The notes: generated from the sequence alone by a model not told the origin. DNA of 64,000 bases from Candidatus Kirkpatrickella diaphorinae (GCF_025736875.1 NZ_CP107052.1:980001-1044000); one strand, 5' to 3'; positions 54,168 through 64,000 are shown, counted from the stretch's first letter. Made by a program: numbers and translations.

Positions 54168-56882
54168 ATGAATCAAAAAACCGGAAAAACGCCCAGCCCG
54201 ACCCCTGAAGGCGCGACGCCCGCCATGGCGCAATGGTTTGCCCTCAAAGCACAGGAGCCGGATGCCCTTCTTTTTTTCCGGATGGGGGATTTTTTCGAGC
54301 TGTTTTTCCAGGATGCTGAAACTGCGTCCCTGGCGCTTGATATCAGCCTGACAACACGTGGCCGCCATCAGGAAACACCGATCCCGATGTGCGGCGTACC
54401 CGTCGCTGCCGCAGCCAGTTACATCGCCCGGCTGATCCGGCGGGATTTCCGTGTCGCCATCGCGGAACAGATCGATGCGCCGCCCAAAAAAGGCGATCCG
54501 GCGCAGAAAGGCCCCCTCAAACGGGCAATCGTGCGTCTGGTAACACGCGGCACGTTAACAGAGGATGAATTACTGGAGTCAAGCAAGGCCAATATCCTCC
54601 TGTCACTCATCCGCCTCAAATCCAACGCCGCCTCAGCCCCGATCGGCGCCGCCTGGATCGACGTTTCAACCGGGGAGCTTGAGACCTCCATCGTTGATGT
54701 CGTTGAAGTGGATGAGCTGCTTTCACGCATTGACCCGGTTGAGATCCTGACCGACCTGCATGATTTAGTGTCGGAACCGTACCGTAGCCATGTCGTGCGT
54801 GACCTGCGCATCCCCGATATCGATATTGCCCGCCTTGCCGTGGCGCGTCGCTTCGGCCTGACGCAGATCGGCTCACTCGGTCCCTTCTCGGATGAGGAGA
54901 TCGTCGCCTGCGCAACTGTCCTTGCGTATGTCAAGCGTACATTGGCGGATAATGTGCCGCGCGTCTCACGCCCGCTCCGCCTTGATCAATCCTCCGCCCT
55001 TTCCCTCGACCCGGCAACGCGGGCAAGTCTTGAGCTTCTATCCGCGCGTGACGGGACCACCACCCACACTTTATTATCCGCCGTGGACCGCACGTACACG
55101 GCAGGTGGAAAGCGCCTGCTGGCGCGCTGGATCTCATCGCCCTTGATTGAGCCCGGCACCATCGCCGCGCGACAGGAAGCATGGAAATGGCTCGCCCGGA
55201 CGCCGAGCTTCCTGGATGCATTGCAGGATGTGCTGAAACACACGCCCGACCTTGCACGCGCGCTGACGCGCCTCTCCTCCCTGCGTCTCGTCCCGCGGGA
55301 TCTCGGTGCGGTCAAGGTGGCGTTACTGTCCGCGGATCGCATCATCGCGCTTTTACGACCTGTTTATAGCGACAACACGCCTGAATATATTCGCAGGCTT
55401 TATACCGGCCTTCACCGCCGTGCGGACCCGTTGCTCAACAAGCTTGAAGCCGCCCTGAAGCCGGACCTGCCCGCACGGCTTGAAGATGGCAATATCATCG
55501 CCGCGGATTATAATGCCGAGCTTGATGCGGCCCGCGCCTTGCGGGACCATAGTCGTCAGGCGATCGCGGCATTGCAGGCGCAATATGCCGCGCGTTATGA
55601 GGTCAGCAGCCTCAAAATCAAATATCACGCGCAGCTCGGTTATGTTGTTGAAACGACAGCGACCCACGCCAACCGCCTGCGGGAGGACAACTCCCTGATC
55701 TTCCGGCAGGGCACGGCCAATCTGGCCCGTTTCAGCACAGATGAGCTGATATCGCTGGAGCGCGCTATTATTGAAGCCGCAGACCGGGCGCAGGCGCTGG
55801 AAGTCGAGATTTTCACGAAGCTCGCCCATGAAGCGCTTGACCACCCGGCCCTTGCCGGGATGGCGGAATTATTCTCCCTCGCCGATGTGCTGGCCAGCGC
55901 GGCAGAACTCTCACAGGAGGGTGTGTGGTGCTGCCCGGACGTCACGGCGGACCGCGCTTTTGAAATTGAAGCCTGCCGCCATCCGGTGGTGGAGGAAGCG
56001 CTGGATGACGGGACGCATTTTATCCCCAATGACTGCGCCTTACCGCCTGAGCATCGCGTCATGCTGCTGACCGGGCCGAATATGGCGGGCAAATCGACAT
56101 TTTTAAGGCAGACCGCGCTTGCAGTGATCCTCGCCCAGGCGGGGATGCCGATCCCGGCGAGGCGCGCACGGATCGGCGTCGTGGATCGCCTCTTCTCACG
56201 GGTCGGGGCCGCTGACGACCTTGCGCGCGGACGCTCCACCTTTATGGTGGAAATGTCCGAGACAGCCGCAATTTTACGCCTTGCCGGGCCGCGTTCCTTC
56301 GTTGTGGTGGATGAAATCGGGCGGGGCACCTCCACGCTGGATGGTCTCGCCATTGCGTGGGCCACTCTGGAAGCGCTGCATTCACAGCTCGGCGCCCGCA
56401 CGATTTTTGCGACACATTTCCATGAATTGGGCCGCCTGACGGACTCAATGCCGCACCTCACCCCTTATACGATGATGATCAAAGAGTGGAAGGGCACGAT
56501 TATTTTCCAGCATGAAGTGCGCAAGGGGGCCGCGCGTAAAAGCTGGGGCGTCCATGTGGCCCGCCTCGCCGGTGTGCCGGAATTTGTCGTTAACCGCGCG
56601 ACGCGTCTGCTGGCCGCGCTGGAGGCACAGCAACCGGGCATTGCGGCGCCTCTACCCCTTTTTGAACCCTTGGCGCCGTCCGAGAATGACGACACGCCGA
56701 TAGCGGATAACGCAGGGCAGACGGAAACTTTGGCGGCGGACGCCACTTCGATTCATAAGGTCATCCGCAAGCTGGAAGCGCTGGACCCTGACAGCCTCAC
56801 CCCGCGGGACGCGTTGGCGGCGCTGTATGAGCTTCAACGCCTCGCGCGGGAATCAGGGCACGCGCGACGCGACGCATCATGA
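54168..56882 (+). CDS. mutS: DNA mismatch repair protein MutS
   Basis: A 904-residue MutS. The mismatch-binding Phe-x-Glu is in FFRMGDFFELFFQDA. The clamp and lever domains follow. The ATPase has Walker A GPNMAGKSTFLRQ, STFMVEMSETAAIL and Walker B FVVVDEIGRGTSTLDGLA, then the late THFHELGRLTDS. It recognises mismatches and recruits MutL. The ATG at 54168 (MNQKTGK) is chosen; a GTG frame is open from 54105 through the hairpin. The stop overlaps glnD by four bases. Confidence 0.98.
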   Translation: MNQKTGKTPSPTPEGATPAMAQWFALKAQEPDALLFFRMGDFFELFFQDAETASLALDISLTTRGRHQETPIPMCGVPVAAAASYIARLIRRDFRVAIAEQIDAPPKKGDPAQKGPLKRAIVRLVTRGTLTEDELLESSKANILLSLIRLKSNAASAPIGAAWIDVSTGELETSIVDVVEVDELLSRIDPVEILTDLHDLVSEPYRSHVVRDLRIPDIDIARLAVARRFGLTQIGSLGPFSDEEIVACATVLAYVKRTLADNVPRVSRPLRLDQSSALSLDPATRASLELLSARDGTTTHTLLSAVDRTYTAGGKRLLARWISSPLIEPGTIAARQEAWKWLARTPSFLDALQDVLKHTPDLARALTRLSSLRLVPRDLGAVKVALLSADRIIALLRPVYSDNTPEYIRRLYTGLHRRADPLLNKLEAALKPDLPARLEDGNIIAADYNAELDAARALRDHSRQAIAALQAQYAARYEVSSLKIKYHAQLGYVVETTATHANRLREDNSLIFRQGTANLARFSTDELISLERAIIEAADRAQALEVEIFTKLAHEALDHPALAGMAELFSLADVLASAAELSQEGVWCCPDVTADRAFEIEACRHPVVEEALDDGTHFIPNDCALPPEHRVMLLTGPNMAGKSTFLRQTALAVILAQAGMPIPARRARIGVVDRLFSRVGAADDLARGRSTFMVEMSETAAILRLAGPRSFVVVDEIGRGTSTLDGLAIAWATLEALHSQLGARTIFATHFHELGRLTDSMPHLTPYTMMIKEWKGTIIFQHEVRKGAARKSWGVHVARLAGVPEFVVNRATRLLAALEAQQPGIAAPLPLFEPLAPSENDDTPIADNAGQTETLAADATSIHKVIRKLEALDPDSLTPRDALAALYELQRLARESGHARRDAS

Positions 56883-59752
56883 TGGCCCGGGAGGATATGC
56901 GTGCAGATCAGGAGCGCCAGAGGATGATCGAACAGGCTCTCACAAATGCCCAGACGATGCACACCTCGCTCGAAATAGCGATCGACGCCCTATATCGTGA
57001 AAGCGGAACCCCGACGCGGGAAGACGCCGTGGCCATCTTCCGGCGGCATCTTGGACGTCATTATGGGGAGATCCGGCAATTATTTGAGGGCCGCCACATC
57101 AAAGGCATCGCCTCCGCCAGCATGATGGCCGCGCTGATGGATGGCGTGATTGACTGCCTTGATGTTTTCGCGCGCAAACATACGTCGGCCAGCACGCAAC
57201 CTCTCTGTATCTGTGCAACAGGGGGTTATGGCAGCGGCTTACTGGCGCCGCATAGTGATATTGACCTGTTATTTCTGACGTCAGGCGCATTGACGCCGCC
57301 ATTGGCGGAGCGCATCGAATTCATCCTCTATTTTCTGTGGGATCTGGGCATTCGTGTCGGCCATGCCACGCGTTCCGTCGCGGGCTGTCTGGAGGCCGTT
57401 AAGACGGATATCACCATCCGAGCCAACTTGATGGATGCCCGCCCTGTCGCTGGTGCGCTGACGATCTTCACCGAATTGCAGAACTGCCTTCTCTCTGAAA
57501 AAGGGGATGCGCGGGCCTTTATCCTCTCCGCCCTGAATGAAAGGGAACGCCGGCACAAACAATTCGGGGATAACCCTTTTATCGTTGAGCCCAATATCAA
57601 AGAAGGGCGCGGCGGATTACGTGATTTGCAAACTCTCGGCTGGATGGCCCGGATCGCCTCTGAAAGCGATGGCTCGGTCTTTACGGTGCCGCACCCGCAT
57701 ACGGAACCCGCTTTCAGCGCCCTTGATATCCTGACCGAACAGGAACGCCAGCGCGCACGCCGCGCCTGGAACTTCCTCTGGACCATCCGGCTGCATCTGC
57801 ATTACATCGCCGGTCGCGCGGATGAGCGGCTTTTGTTTGAGACACAACCCGTCATCGGCGCGCGCATGGGTTATGCCAGCCATGGACGCCAGCAGGGCGT
57901 CGAGCGCTTTATGCGGCATTATTTCCTCACCGTGCGGGAAATCACCCGCCTAGGCTGTCTGATCGAGCCTGTCATCATGGCGCGCCTTGACCCGCCGCAA
58001 CCGTCCCTGACGAAAAACAACCCTGCTTACGAGGCTTTGAAAGGGCTGCATCTGACATTGGTCGATGGTCAGATCGCACCGACAGACCAGACGGATTTCG
58101 ATGCACGGCCCGCCGATATGCTGCGCCTGCTGGACGTCGCGCAGAATAACCAGTTACCCATTCACCCCCTCACCATCCGCGCATTGATCCAGCATGAGCG
58201 GCGCGCAACAAGTTTGCGGGATGATGCTGAGTGCATGCTTATTTTCGCGCGGCTTCTCACCGCGCGGGGCCTGCCTTCGGAGGTGGAAAAGAAAGCACCG
58301 GGGCAGAATGCCCCCTGCCGGAAAACCGCGGCGGACTGGCTACATCTGCTTAATCAGACGGGATTGATGAGCGCCATTCTGCCGGAATGGTCGCGGGTTG
58401 TCGGGCAGATGCAGTTCGACACCTACCATATTTACACGGTTGATGAGCACAGCATCGCCGCCGTCCGCATGCTGGGGGAAATTGAAAATGGCCGCATGGC
58501 GGACGAAATCCCGATTGTTTACACGCTGGTCGACGCTATCCAGTCACGCCCTGTCCTTTACTTCGCGACGCTGATCCATGACATCGCAAAGGGACGCGGG
58601 GGGGATCACTCCGTTATCGGCGCTGAAATCGCAGCCCGTTTGGGACCAACACTCGGCCTGAAAGCGGAGGAGACGGAAACGCTCTCCTGGCTGGTGCTGC
58701 ATCATTTATTGCTGTCGCAAACCGCCTTTCGGCGGGATATTGATGATCCACGGACGATCCTTGACCTGGCGGACGTCATCCAATCGCCGGAGCGCCTGCG
58801 TCTTCTGCTGATCCTGACCGTCGCGGATATTAGAGCGGTCAGCACAACAGTCTGGAATGCCTGGAAAGCAACCTTGCTGCGCGAGCTCTATATTCGCGTC
58901 GCGGAAGTGCTTGAAGGCGGACTCGCCGCCTCGGAAACGGATGAGCGGATTAATTTCGCGAAAGCCCTGGCCGAGAAAATGCTTCAGGAGAACCGCGTCA
59001 AGCGCGGTGAAACAGCGCGCTTTCTGGCCCGGGGATATGGGAGTTACTGGCTCGGTTTTGACTCAGCGACCCATGTGCGCCATGCGCGCCTGCTGGCGGA
59101 GGCCGATGCCGCCAACGCGCCTTTATCGGTTGAATCCACCCCCGTCCCCTCCCGCGACGTGACGGAAGTCACAGTGATCAGTAAGGACCGTGTCGGTCTG
59201 TTCTCGCGGATTGCGGGCGGGCTGGCCGTGGCGGGGGCATCCATCGTCGATGCGCGGATTCATACGCTGCGTGACGGATTCGCACTCGACACATTCTGGA
59301 TTCAGGATGCGCGGGGGAAAGCATTTGATACGCCCGCACAATTGATGGAACTTAACAGCAAAATTGAACGCAGCATTAATGACCAGCTCGACGTGCCCGG
59401 CCTTCTGTGCCGCGCGGTGGCGGAGCGGTCACGCAAGCGCATGCGGCTGATCAACGTGCCCATTCGCGTCGTTATCGATAATCGTGCGTCTGACCGCCAC
59501 ACCGTGATTGAAATTAACGGCCGGGATCGGCCTGGCCTGCTTTACCGCATCGCGCAGACGCTTAACGGCCTGGGACTTCAGATTTCCTCAGCGCACATCA
59601 CAACCTATGGCGTGCGCGCCGTGGATGTTTTTTACGTACGGGATGCTGACAGCAATAAAATCACGGCGCCTGATCAGTTGGATCTTATCCGAAGTGCCAT
59701 TATTGAAAGCCTGACGGAAGCCGACTCTGTCTTCATTGAATTGGAAAGCTGA
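56879..59752 (+). CDS. glnD: [Protein-PII] uridylyltransferase / uridylyl-removing enzyme
   Basis: A 957-residue bifunctional nitrogen sensor. Nucleotidyltransferase site: CATGGYGSGLLAPHSDIDLL (G-S/G then DxD). GlnD-adjacent region: FGDNPFIVEPNIKEGRGGLR. HD domain: FATLIHDIAKGRGGDHSVI. Two C-terminal ACT domains: VTVISKDRVGLFSRIAGGL and IEINGRDRPGLLYRIAQTL. It uridylylates PII proteins when glutamine is low and removes the group when it is high. ATGA overlap with mutS suggests co-translation, an arrangement seen in other Alphaproteobacteria. Start MMARED at 56879. Confidence 0.97.
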   Translation: MMAREDMRADQERQRMIEQALTNAQTMHTSLEIAIDALYRESGTPTREDAVAIFRRHLGRHYGEIRQLFEGRHIKGIASASMMAALMDGVIDCLDVFARKHTSASTQPLCICATGGYGSGLLAPHSDIDLLFLTSGALTPPLAERIEFILYFLWDLGIRVGHATRSVAGCLEAVKTDITIRANLMDARPVAGALTIFTELQNCLLSEKGDARAFILSALNERERRHKQFGDNPFIVEPNIKEGRGGLRDLQTLGWMARIASESDGSVFTVPHPHTEPAFSALDILTEQERQRARRAWNFLWTIRLHLHYIAGRADERLLFETQPVIGARMGYASHGRQQGVERFMRHYFLTVREITRLGCLIEPVIMARLDPPQPSLTKNNPAYEALKGLHLTLVDGQIAPTDQTDFDARPADMLRLLDVAQNNQLPIHPLTIRALIQHERRATSLRDDAECMLIFARLLTARGLPSEVEKKAPGQNAPCRKTAADWLHLLNQTGLMSAILPEWSRVVGQMQFDTYHIYTVDEHSIAAVRMLGEIENGRMADEIPIVYTLVDAIQSRPVLYFATLIHDIAKGRGGDHSVIGAEIAARLGPTLGLKAEETETLSWLVLHHLLLSQTAFRRDIDDPRTILDLADVIQSPERLRLLLILTVADIRAVSTTVWNAWKATLLRELYIRVAEVLEGGLAASETDERINFAKALAEKMLQENRVKRGETARFLARGYGSYWLGFDSATHVRHARLLAEADAANAPLSVESTPVPSRDVTEVTVISKDRVGLFSRIAGGLAVAGASIVDARIHTLRDGFALDTFWIQDARGKAFDTPAQLMELNSKIERSINDQLDVPGLLCRAVAERSRKRMRLINVPIRVVIDNRASDRHTVIEINGRDRPGLLYRIAQTLNGLGLQISSAHITTYGVRAVDVFYVRDADSNKITAPDQLDLIRSAIIESLTEADSVFIELES

Positions 59753-59780
59753 GCGGACCGCCCTTTATACCCCCCGGGTC

Positions 59781-61499
59781 TCACCGATATTGGTCGGCGC
59801 GTTGCCGCAAATCGTGACACGCAGCGTCGATGACCGGCTTCCATGCCGCGCAGGGAGGCTCCGCTCGCGCGGCATTGAAAATGGTGACGTTGCGATACCA
59901 GCGCGGCCCCAGCCAGCGCCAGTCGCCGCCAAAACGGTTGAGTAACCACACATCGCGTCCCATAGCACCCGCAAGATGCGCGATGGACGTATCGACCGAG
60001 ATGATGAGGTCACATCCTTGAATTTCCGACGCTGTCGCCCGCCAGTCCTGCAACTGGCCTTGCGTGATGTGGCACCCTTCCACCGCATCATCGTGCTCTT
60101 TTTGTAAAGAGACGAAATTGACGTTAGGAATGGCAAAAAGCGGTGCGAGAAGAGCCGGATCAATGGAGCGCCGTGCATCGAAACGATATCGCGACGACCC
60201 GCGCCAGCAGATTCCCACCCGAAATGAGCGCCCTGCCGCGATGGCGTTGGCGGAAAGATAAGGCGTATCATCCGGTTCAGCAATCTGAAGCAAATGTGGC
60301 AGGCTCATCATGCCGCAAGATGCGGTCGCGTCCCCCGCCCAGCGCAGCCGCCCCGATTTTAAATGCGCGTCAAGCGCGGGATGCAGGTGGATAAGAGGAT
60401 GCAGAGCCGCATCAGCCTGAAGAATAACCGGCACACGTGCCAGCGCAGCCGGTAGAAACCGCATGAACTGGATGAAATCCCCCGCCCCCTGCTCCGCCTC
60501 AATCAGAACGCAATCTGAACCGACCCGCCCATCCCATGGCGGCAATGGAGAAGATTGCCCGAGGACCGCATGTCGCGCCTCAAATAAACGCCACCCATCG
60601 CGCATTCTGCCCTCTGCCAGGCGCAATGTCGCGAGGTTGTAAGCCGCGCGCGGCGCTTCCGCATCGTCGCCCTGCATCAACGCTGCGTAAATCGCCGCAG
60701 CTTCACGCGTCTGGCCCATCTGCTGCATCAATGTCGCGGCATTGTTGCGTATGCGCCGATCATCCGGCGCCAGGTTCCGCGCGCGCGCCATATCGGCTTC
60801 CGCCGCATCGAAATAGCCTAGGGCTAAAGCGGTGAGCGCGCGATTGACGCGCGTATAGGCGCTATCGCCGCCCAGTGCCACCGCCTTATCGAGCGCCGCC
60901 TGCGCCGCCTCCATCTTGCCCGCTTCAAATAAAGCCGCACCCAGATTGGCCCAGGCGAACCCGTTTTCAGCAAGGGTTTCCGCAATCATCCGGAAAGGCG
61001 CGGCGGCGGCCTCAAATTGCCGCAGGGACATGAGGCGCTCAGCATATTCCTGCCAGACCGGGATCGGCTCTGCCGCGAGGTCAGCGGCGCGATTCCAGCT
61101 TTCGGCCCCTTCCTCATAGCGGGATTGCTGGATCAACACTCCGCCTAAACCGGCATGGGCGCGGAAATCCTGCGGCGTCAGTAATGTCGCAACGGAAAAT
61201 GCTGCCCGCGCGGGCTCGAGATGCCCGGCCTCATACAGCGCATGTCCAAGGGTGATGTGATAAAGCGCCCGCTTCTCATCCGAGAGTTCCTCTTTGAGAA
61301 CCTGCCCGATCAAAGCAATGGCGCGGTCAGGCCGCCTTTCCGCACGCGCGACGCACGCCATGCCGTGAATCGCATCGTGATCATCCGGCATCTGCGCCAG
61401 AATATTCTGGAAGCGCGCAGTGGCTCCTTTCAGGTCCCCAGACGCCAGAAGCGCCATTCCTGTATCGGCAATATTCTGTTTTTGAGAAGCAAGGCGCAT
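59781..61499 (-). CDS. TPR-repeat protein with C-terminal glycosyltransferase-like domain
   Basis: A 572-residue cytosolic-looking protein. Residues 1 to about 300 are tandem tetratricopeptide repeats (for example AIHGMACVARAERRPDRAIA, LGHALYEAGHLEPARAAFS, NLGAALFEAGKMEAAQAALD). The C-terminal ~250 residues resemble GT9/GT41-like folds: RVGICWRGSSRYRFDARRSI, then CDLIISVDTSIAHLAGAMGR and WLLNRFGGDWRWL, where D-T-x-x-x-H is the nucleotide-sugar site. Such proteins are common in Alphaproteobacteria with largely undefined roles, perhaps protein or lipid glycosylation. It converges with glnD, 28 bases between stops. Confidence 0.85.
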   Translation of the reverse strand: MRLASQKQNIADTGMALLASGDLKGATARFQNILAQMPDDHDAIHGMACVARAERRPDRAIALIGQVLKEELSDEKRALYHITLGHALYEAGHLEPARAAFSVATLLTPQDFRAHAGLGGVLIQQSRYEEGAESWNRAADLAAEPIPVWQEYAERLMSLRQFEAAAAPFRMIAETLAENGFAWANLGAALFEAGKMEAAQAALDKAVALGGDSAYTRVNRALTALALGYFDAAEADMARARNLAPDDRRIRNNAATLMQQMGQTREAAAIYAALMQGDDAEAPRAAYNLATLRLAEGRMRDGWRLFEARHAVLGQSSPLPPWDGRVGSDCVLIEAEQGAGDFIQFMRFLPAALARVPVILQADAALHPLIHLHPALDAHLKSGRLRWAGDATASCGMMSLPHLLQIAEPDDTPYLSANAIAAGRSFRVGICWRGSSRYRFDARRSIDPALLAPLFAIPNVNFVSLQKEHDDAVEGCHITQGQLQDWRATASEIQGCDLIISVDTSIAHLAGAMGRDVWLLNRFGGDWRWLGPRWYRNVTIFNAARAEPPCAAWKPVIDAACHDLRQRADQYR

Positions 61500-61647
61500 C
61501 GCTCTATTTTTAACTTAGATGACGGGATTGAAAAGCCCATCATGTCAGGCGCGCAATAGACGCACGGGAAGGAAGCCGATAAGCTCACTCCCTCAACAAT
61601 GTGAGATCAGGTCGGACGCCATGGCGCATATCTTCCGGTGGGAAAGC

Positions 61648-62682
61648 ATGAAAAACGCAGCGAGCCTCTCCCATTTCTTCAAGGTGATCCTGTTATTCGT
61701 CGTTCTGTTCTGCCCATTCAGGGGTTTTGCAGCGCGGGAGCGACCCTGGGCGCCCGTCCCGCATCCGGCGGATGTCACGGTCATCGCGCATCTTCCGGAA
61801 GGGTCAGACTGGCATGATGTGGTCGCGGTCAAGGACGGATTTATCCTGCAACGCGCCCCGAAAGACGGCGCAGCATCATTGATCAAGGTGGATCGGGCGG
61901 GGGACGCGCATCCCTTCCCCATGGCGCAGCGCGATAAAGATGGTCTGGACGCACCCTCCGCCCTGGCGCGCGCGGATGACGGCGCGATATGGGTCGTCAA
62001 TGCGCGCCCGGGCGCACAACCATTTCTACTGAAGCTGGATGCGGAGACAGGCGCGTTACAATCCCGCATTGATGCAAGCCCGGATGTTTATGACGGGACA
62101 AGCCGCTTCATCGCCATCGCGGCACATGGGCCGATGATCTATCTCGCTGATGAGGGCGATGCGGCACTCGTCACTTATGACCTTGAGAAAAAGATCTGGC
62201 GTCGGTTTTTCGCCCATTATCCGGCGATGCTCGGGCAGCGTCCCATGAATATTGGTGGGCAGGAGGTGCGCGCTGCGGATGGGCGTCCCTTGCAGCGCAA
62301 TATTTCACACCTCGCGCTCCAGCGGGATGGCGCATGGCTTTATCTTCAGACACCGACCGGCCCCCTCTACCGTCTGAAAACGGAGCTTCTGCGTGACCCG
62401 GAATTCACCCCCGTTGAATTGATGGAAAGCCTGACGGAATGGCGGCGCACGCCGACCATTGGTGGCCTCACAATCGGCCCGGATAACACGCTTTATATCA
62501 TTGACCGGAGTGAAGGCCGCCTGCTCTCATTTGATGCGGGTCGCAACCCTTTCATGCAGCTTGCCGATCATAGATTTGTGGACGCGCAGACACCTTATGC
62601 CGACCCCATCACAAACGAGATTTACGTTGCTGCCGGGTCGGAACTTCTGGGCGTGACGCCGCACCGGAATCCGCAACCATGA
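61648..62682 (+). CDS. Secreted Yellow/major-royal-jelly-protein-like beta-propeller
   Basis: About 344 residues with an N-terminal signal sequence (FFKVILLFVVLFCPFRGFAA) and a propeller-like body. IYLADEGDAALVTYDLEKKI then WRRFFAH, LQRNISHLALQRDGAWLYLQ, LYRLKTELLRDPEFTP, IGGLTIGPDNTLYIIDRSEG and PYADPITNEIYVAAGSE follow the pattern of bacterial MRJP/Yellow homologues. In insects such proteins include royal jelly proteins and Yellow; bacterial roles are unknown, possibly lactone or phenolic handling. The ATG at 61648 puts the signal peptide at the start; 61621 and 61519 are alternatives. Divergent from the TPR gene. Confidence 0.7.
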   Translation: MKNAASLSHFFKVILLFVVLFCPFRGFAARERPWAPVPHPADVTVIAHLPEGSDWHDVVAVKDGFILQRAPKDGAASLIKVDRAGDAHPFPMAQRDKDGLDAPSALARADDGAIWVVNARPGAQPFLLKLDAETGALQSRIDASPDVYDGTSRFIAIAAHGPMIYLADEGDAALVTYDLEKKIWRRFFAHYPAMLGQRPMNIGGQEVRAADGRPLQRNISHLALQRDGAWLYLQTPTGPLYRLKTELLRDPEFTPVELMESLTEWRRTPTIGGLTIGPDNTLYIIDRSEGRLLSFDAGRNPFMQLADHRFVDAQTPYADPITNEIYVAAGSELLGVTPHRNPQP

Positions 62683-62746
62683 CAGCGATCATCGCCCGGA
62701 TGGCCGGTCCCTCCCCGTACCAAAAAGAATGTGGTAGATTATTTTA

Positions 62747-64000
62747 ATGCTTTATCAATCAACGCGTGGCGCCATCCGAGGTAAGGATTTTTACGATGTT
62801 CTCCTTGGCGGGCTGGCAGAGGATGGCGGGCTTTTTGTGCCCGAGACCTGGCCGCAATTCACACAGGATGACTGGCGCAGTCTGCGGGGCCTCTCTTATG
62901 CGGCGCTCGCCGCGCGCGTCATTGCCCCTTTCACGCAGAATGTGCTGACCCTCCCTGAACTGGAAGGCTTCTGCAGAAAAGCCTATGCGCGTTTCGATCA
63001 CCCTTCCGTCACGCCTCTTGTAGAAATTGCGCCAGAGCAATATGCCATGGAGTTATTCCACGGCCCGACCTACGCGTTTAAAGATGTCGCCATGCAATTA
63101 CTGGGGCATCTTTTCGAAGACGCCCTGCAAAAGCGCGATCAGCACGTCACCATCGTCGGTGCGACGTCCGGCGATACCGGCTCCGCCGCGATTGAGGCTT
63201 TCAAAGGGCGGGATCGCGTTTCCATCGTCATCCTGCACCCTTATGGCCGGACATCCGATGTTCAGCGCCGCCAGATGACGAGCGTCACCAAAGCCAACGT
63301 GCTGAATATCGCGATTGACGGCACATTTGATGATTGTCAGGATCTCGTCAAAGCCATGTTTGCCGACGCCCCCTTCAGGGAGGAGGTCGCGCTCTCTGCC
63401 GTCAACTCCATCAATTGGGCGCGGATCGCGGCGCAGATCCCTTATTACGTCCGGGCCGCCCTCGCTGTCGGTGCGCCGGATCGGGACGTCTCCTTCGCGG
63501 TGCCGACCGGTAATTTTGGCAATGTCCTCGCCGCATGGGTCGCGCAACGCATGGGCCTGCCCATCAGTCACTTCTGCATTGGCTCCAACAAAAATGACAT
63601 TCTGACCCGATTTATCCTCGATAATGATATGTCGGTGCAACCGGTTGCCCCCAGCCTGTCACCTTCCATGGATATTCAGGTCTCCAGTAATTTTGAGCGC
63701 CTTCTTTTTGAATTTCTGGGCCGGGACAGCGCCCTTTGCCGCACCACCATGCAGGGCTTCCGCCAGACCGGCCGGATGGCCGTACCGACGGAAGCATGGC
63801 ACGCGATCGGAACGCTCTTTAAAGCCCGTCGCCTGGATGATGCGCAGACGCGTGCGGAAATAAAACGTATCTTTGAGAGCAGCCATTATATTGCGGACCC
63901 GCATTCCGCCATCGGTATCGCCGCGGGTGCCGGAAATCAGAAGCCCGGCACCCCGATGATCGCCGCTGCCACGGCACACCCGGCGAAATTCCCGGATGCG
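62747..64000 (+). CDS. thrC: Threonine synthase, 3' end outside window
   Basis: The frame from the ATG at 62747 is open for 418 codons to the window edge. It starts LYQSTRGAIRGKDFYDVLLG, then LAEDGGLFVPE. The PLP lysine is in FHGPTYAFKDVAMQLLGHLF, the cofactor/phosphate loop is VGATSGDTGSAAIEAF, and NSINWARIAAQIPYYV and VPTGNFGNVLAAW are diagnostic for the proteobacterial/fungal-type ThrC. It converts O-phosphohomoserine to threonine. A poorly conserved spacer with AAAAAGAA precedes the start. Truncated only by the window boundary. Confidence 0.96.
   Translation, partial: MLYQSTRGAIRGKDFYDVLLGGLAEDGGLFVPETWPQFTQDDWRSLRGLSYAALAARVIAPFTQNVLTLPELEGFCRKAYARFDHPSVTPLVEIAPEQYAMELFHGPTYAFKDVAMQLLGHLFEDALQKRDQHVTIVGATSGDTGSAAIEAFKGRDRVSIVILHPYGRTSDVQRRQMTSVTKANVLNIAIDGTFDDCQDLVKAMFADAPFREEVALSAVNSINWARIAAQIPYYVRAALAVGAPDRDVSFAVPTGNFGNVLAAWVAQRMGLPISHFCIGSNKNDILTRFILDNDMSVQPVAPSLSPSMDIQVSSNFERLLFEFLGRDSALCRTTMQGFRQTGRMAVPTEAWHAIGTLFKARRLDDAQTRAEIKRIFESSHYIADPHSAIGIAAGAGNQKPGTPMIAAATAHPAKFPDA

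Overview
The window looks like a chromosome segment from an acetic acid bacterium (Acetobacteraceae, Alphaproteobacteria). This is inferred from a complete cyoABCD-type ubiquinol oxidase operon, a class I (LysK-type) lysyl-tRNA synthetase, a HrcA/CIRCE-controlled groESL operon, the alphaproteobacterial secB / Tim44-like / mltA / Smr neighbourhood, and moderately GC-rich codon use. No rRNA, CRISPR array, complete prophage or transposase is visible. I could not run searches, so family calls rest on motifs I can read and on remembered family sequences.

Layout. 1-9.8 kb: the 3' part of an ABC-F ATPase gene, an AI-2E/PerM-type membrane protein, a glycan module (CapD/FlaA1-type sugar dehydratase and DegT-type aminotransferase, divergent from a WecA/MraY-type glycosyl-phosphate transferase), a MarR regulator and an M17 aminopeptidase. 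9.8-13.1 kb: an AT-rich accessory patch with two tandem paralogues of a compact, leaderless GH18-like protein and about 1 kb without a convincing gene. 13-19 kb: a 7Fe ferredoxin, the cyo operon and a Bax-inhibitor-1-like protein. 19-31.8 kb: a 2'-5' RNA-ligase-like protein lacking both HxTx histidines, a shortened MprF-like protein behind lysS, a DinG-like helicase, groESL, a dienelactone-hydrolase-like protein, mtnP and hemF. 31.9-40.3 kb: a periplasmic binding protein, Smr protein, tri-heme peroxidase, DNA methyltransferase overlapping mltA, Tim44-like protein, secB and a Hint-domain protein.

40.3-44.5 kb is a small accessory island at the 3' end of a tRNA-Ser(UGA) gene. It holds the most striking content: a two-gene operon for a secreted small protein plus a pertussis-toxin-S1-like ADP-ribosyltransferase, organised like an ArtAB or typhoid-toxin (PltB/PltA) type AB toxin. 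Behind it lie remnants of a small membrane protein/HTH regulator pair, a possible winged-helix protein, an HNH-type nuclease and a decayed short reading frame. The base composition is visibly more AT-rich than in the flanks.

44.5-64 kb returns to housekeeping genes: tsaD, hemC-hemD-rlmJ-gpsA, a galactose/arabinose 1-dehydrogenase-like oxidoreductase, a 3-hydroxyacyl-CoA dehydrogenase, glutathione peroxidase, murJ, mutS-glnD, a TPR/glycosyltransferase-like protein, a Yellow/MRJP-like secreted protein and the start of thrC, which runs off the end. The toxin operon, the GH18-like pair, the Yellow-like protein and the envelope-glycan genes would fit a bacterium living in close contact with an animal, perhaps an insect. 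That lifestyle statement is inference only.
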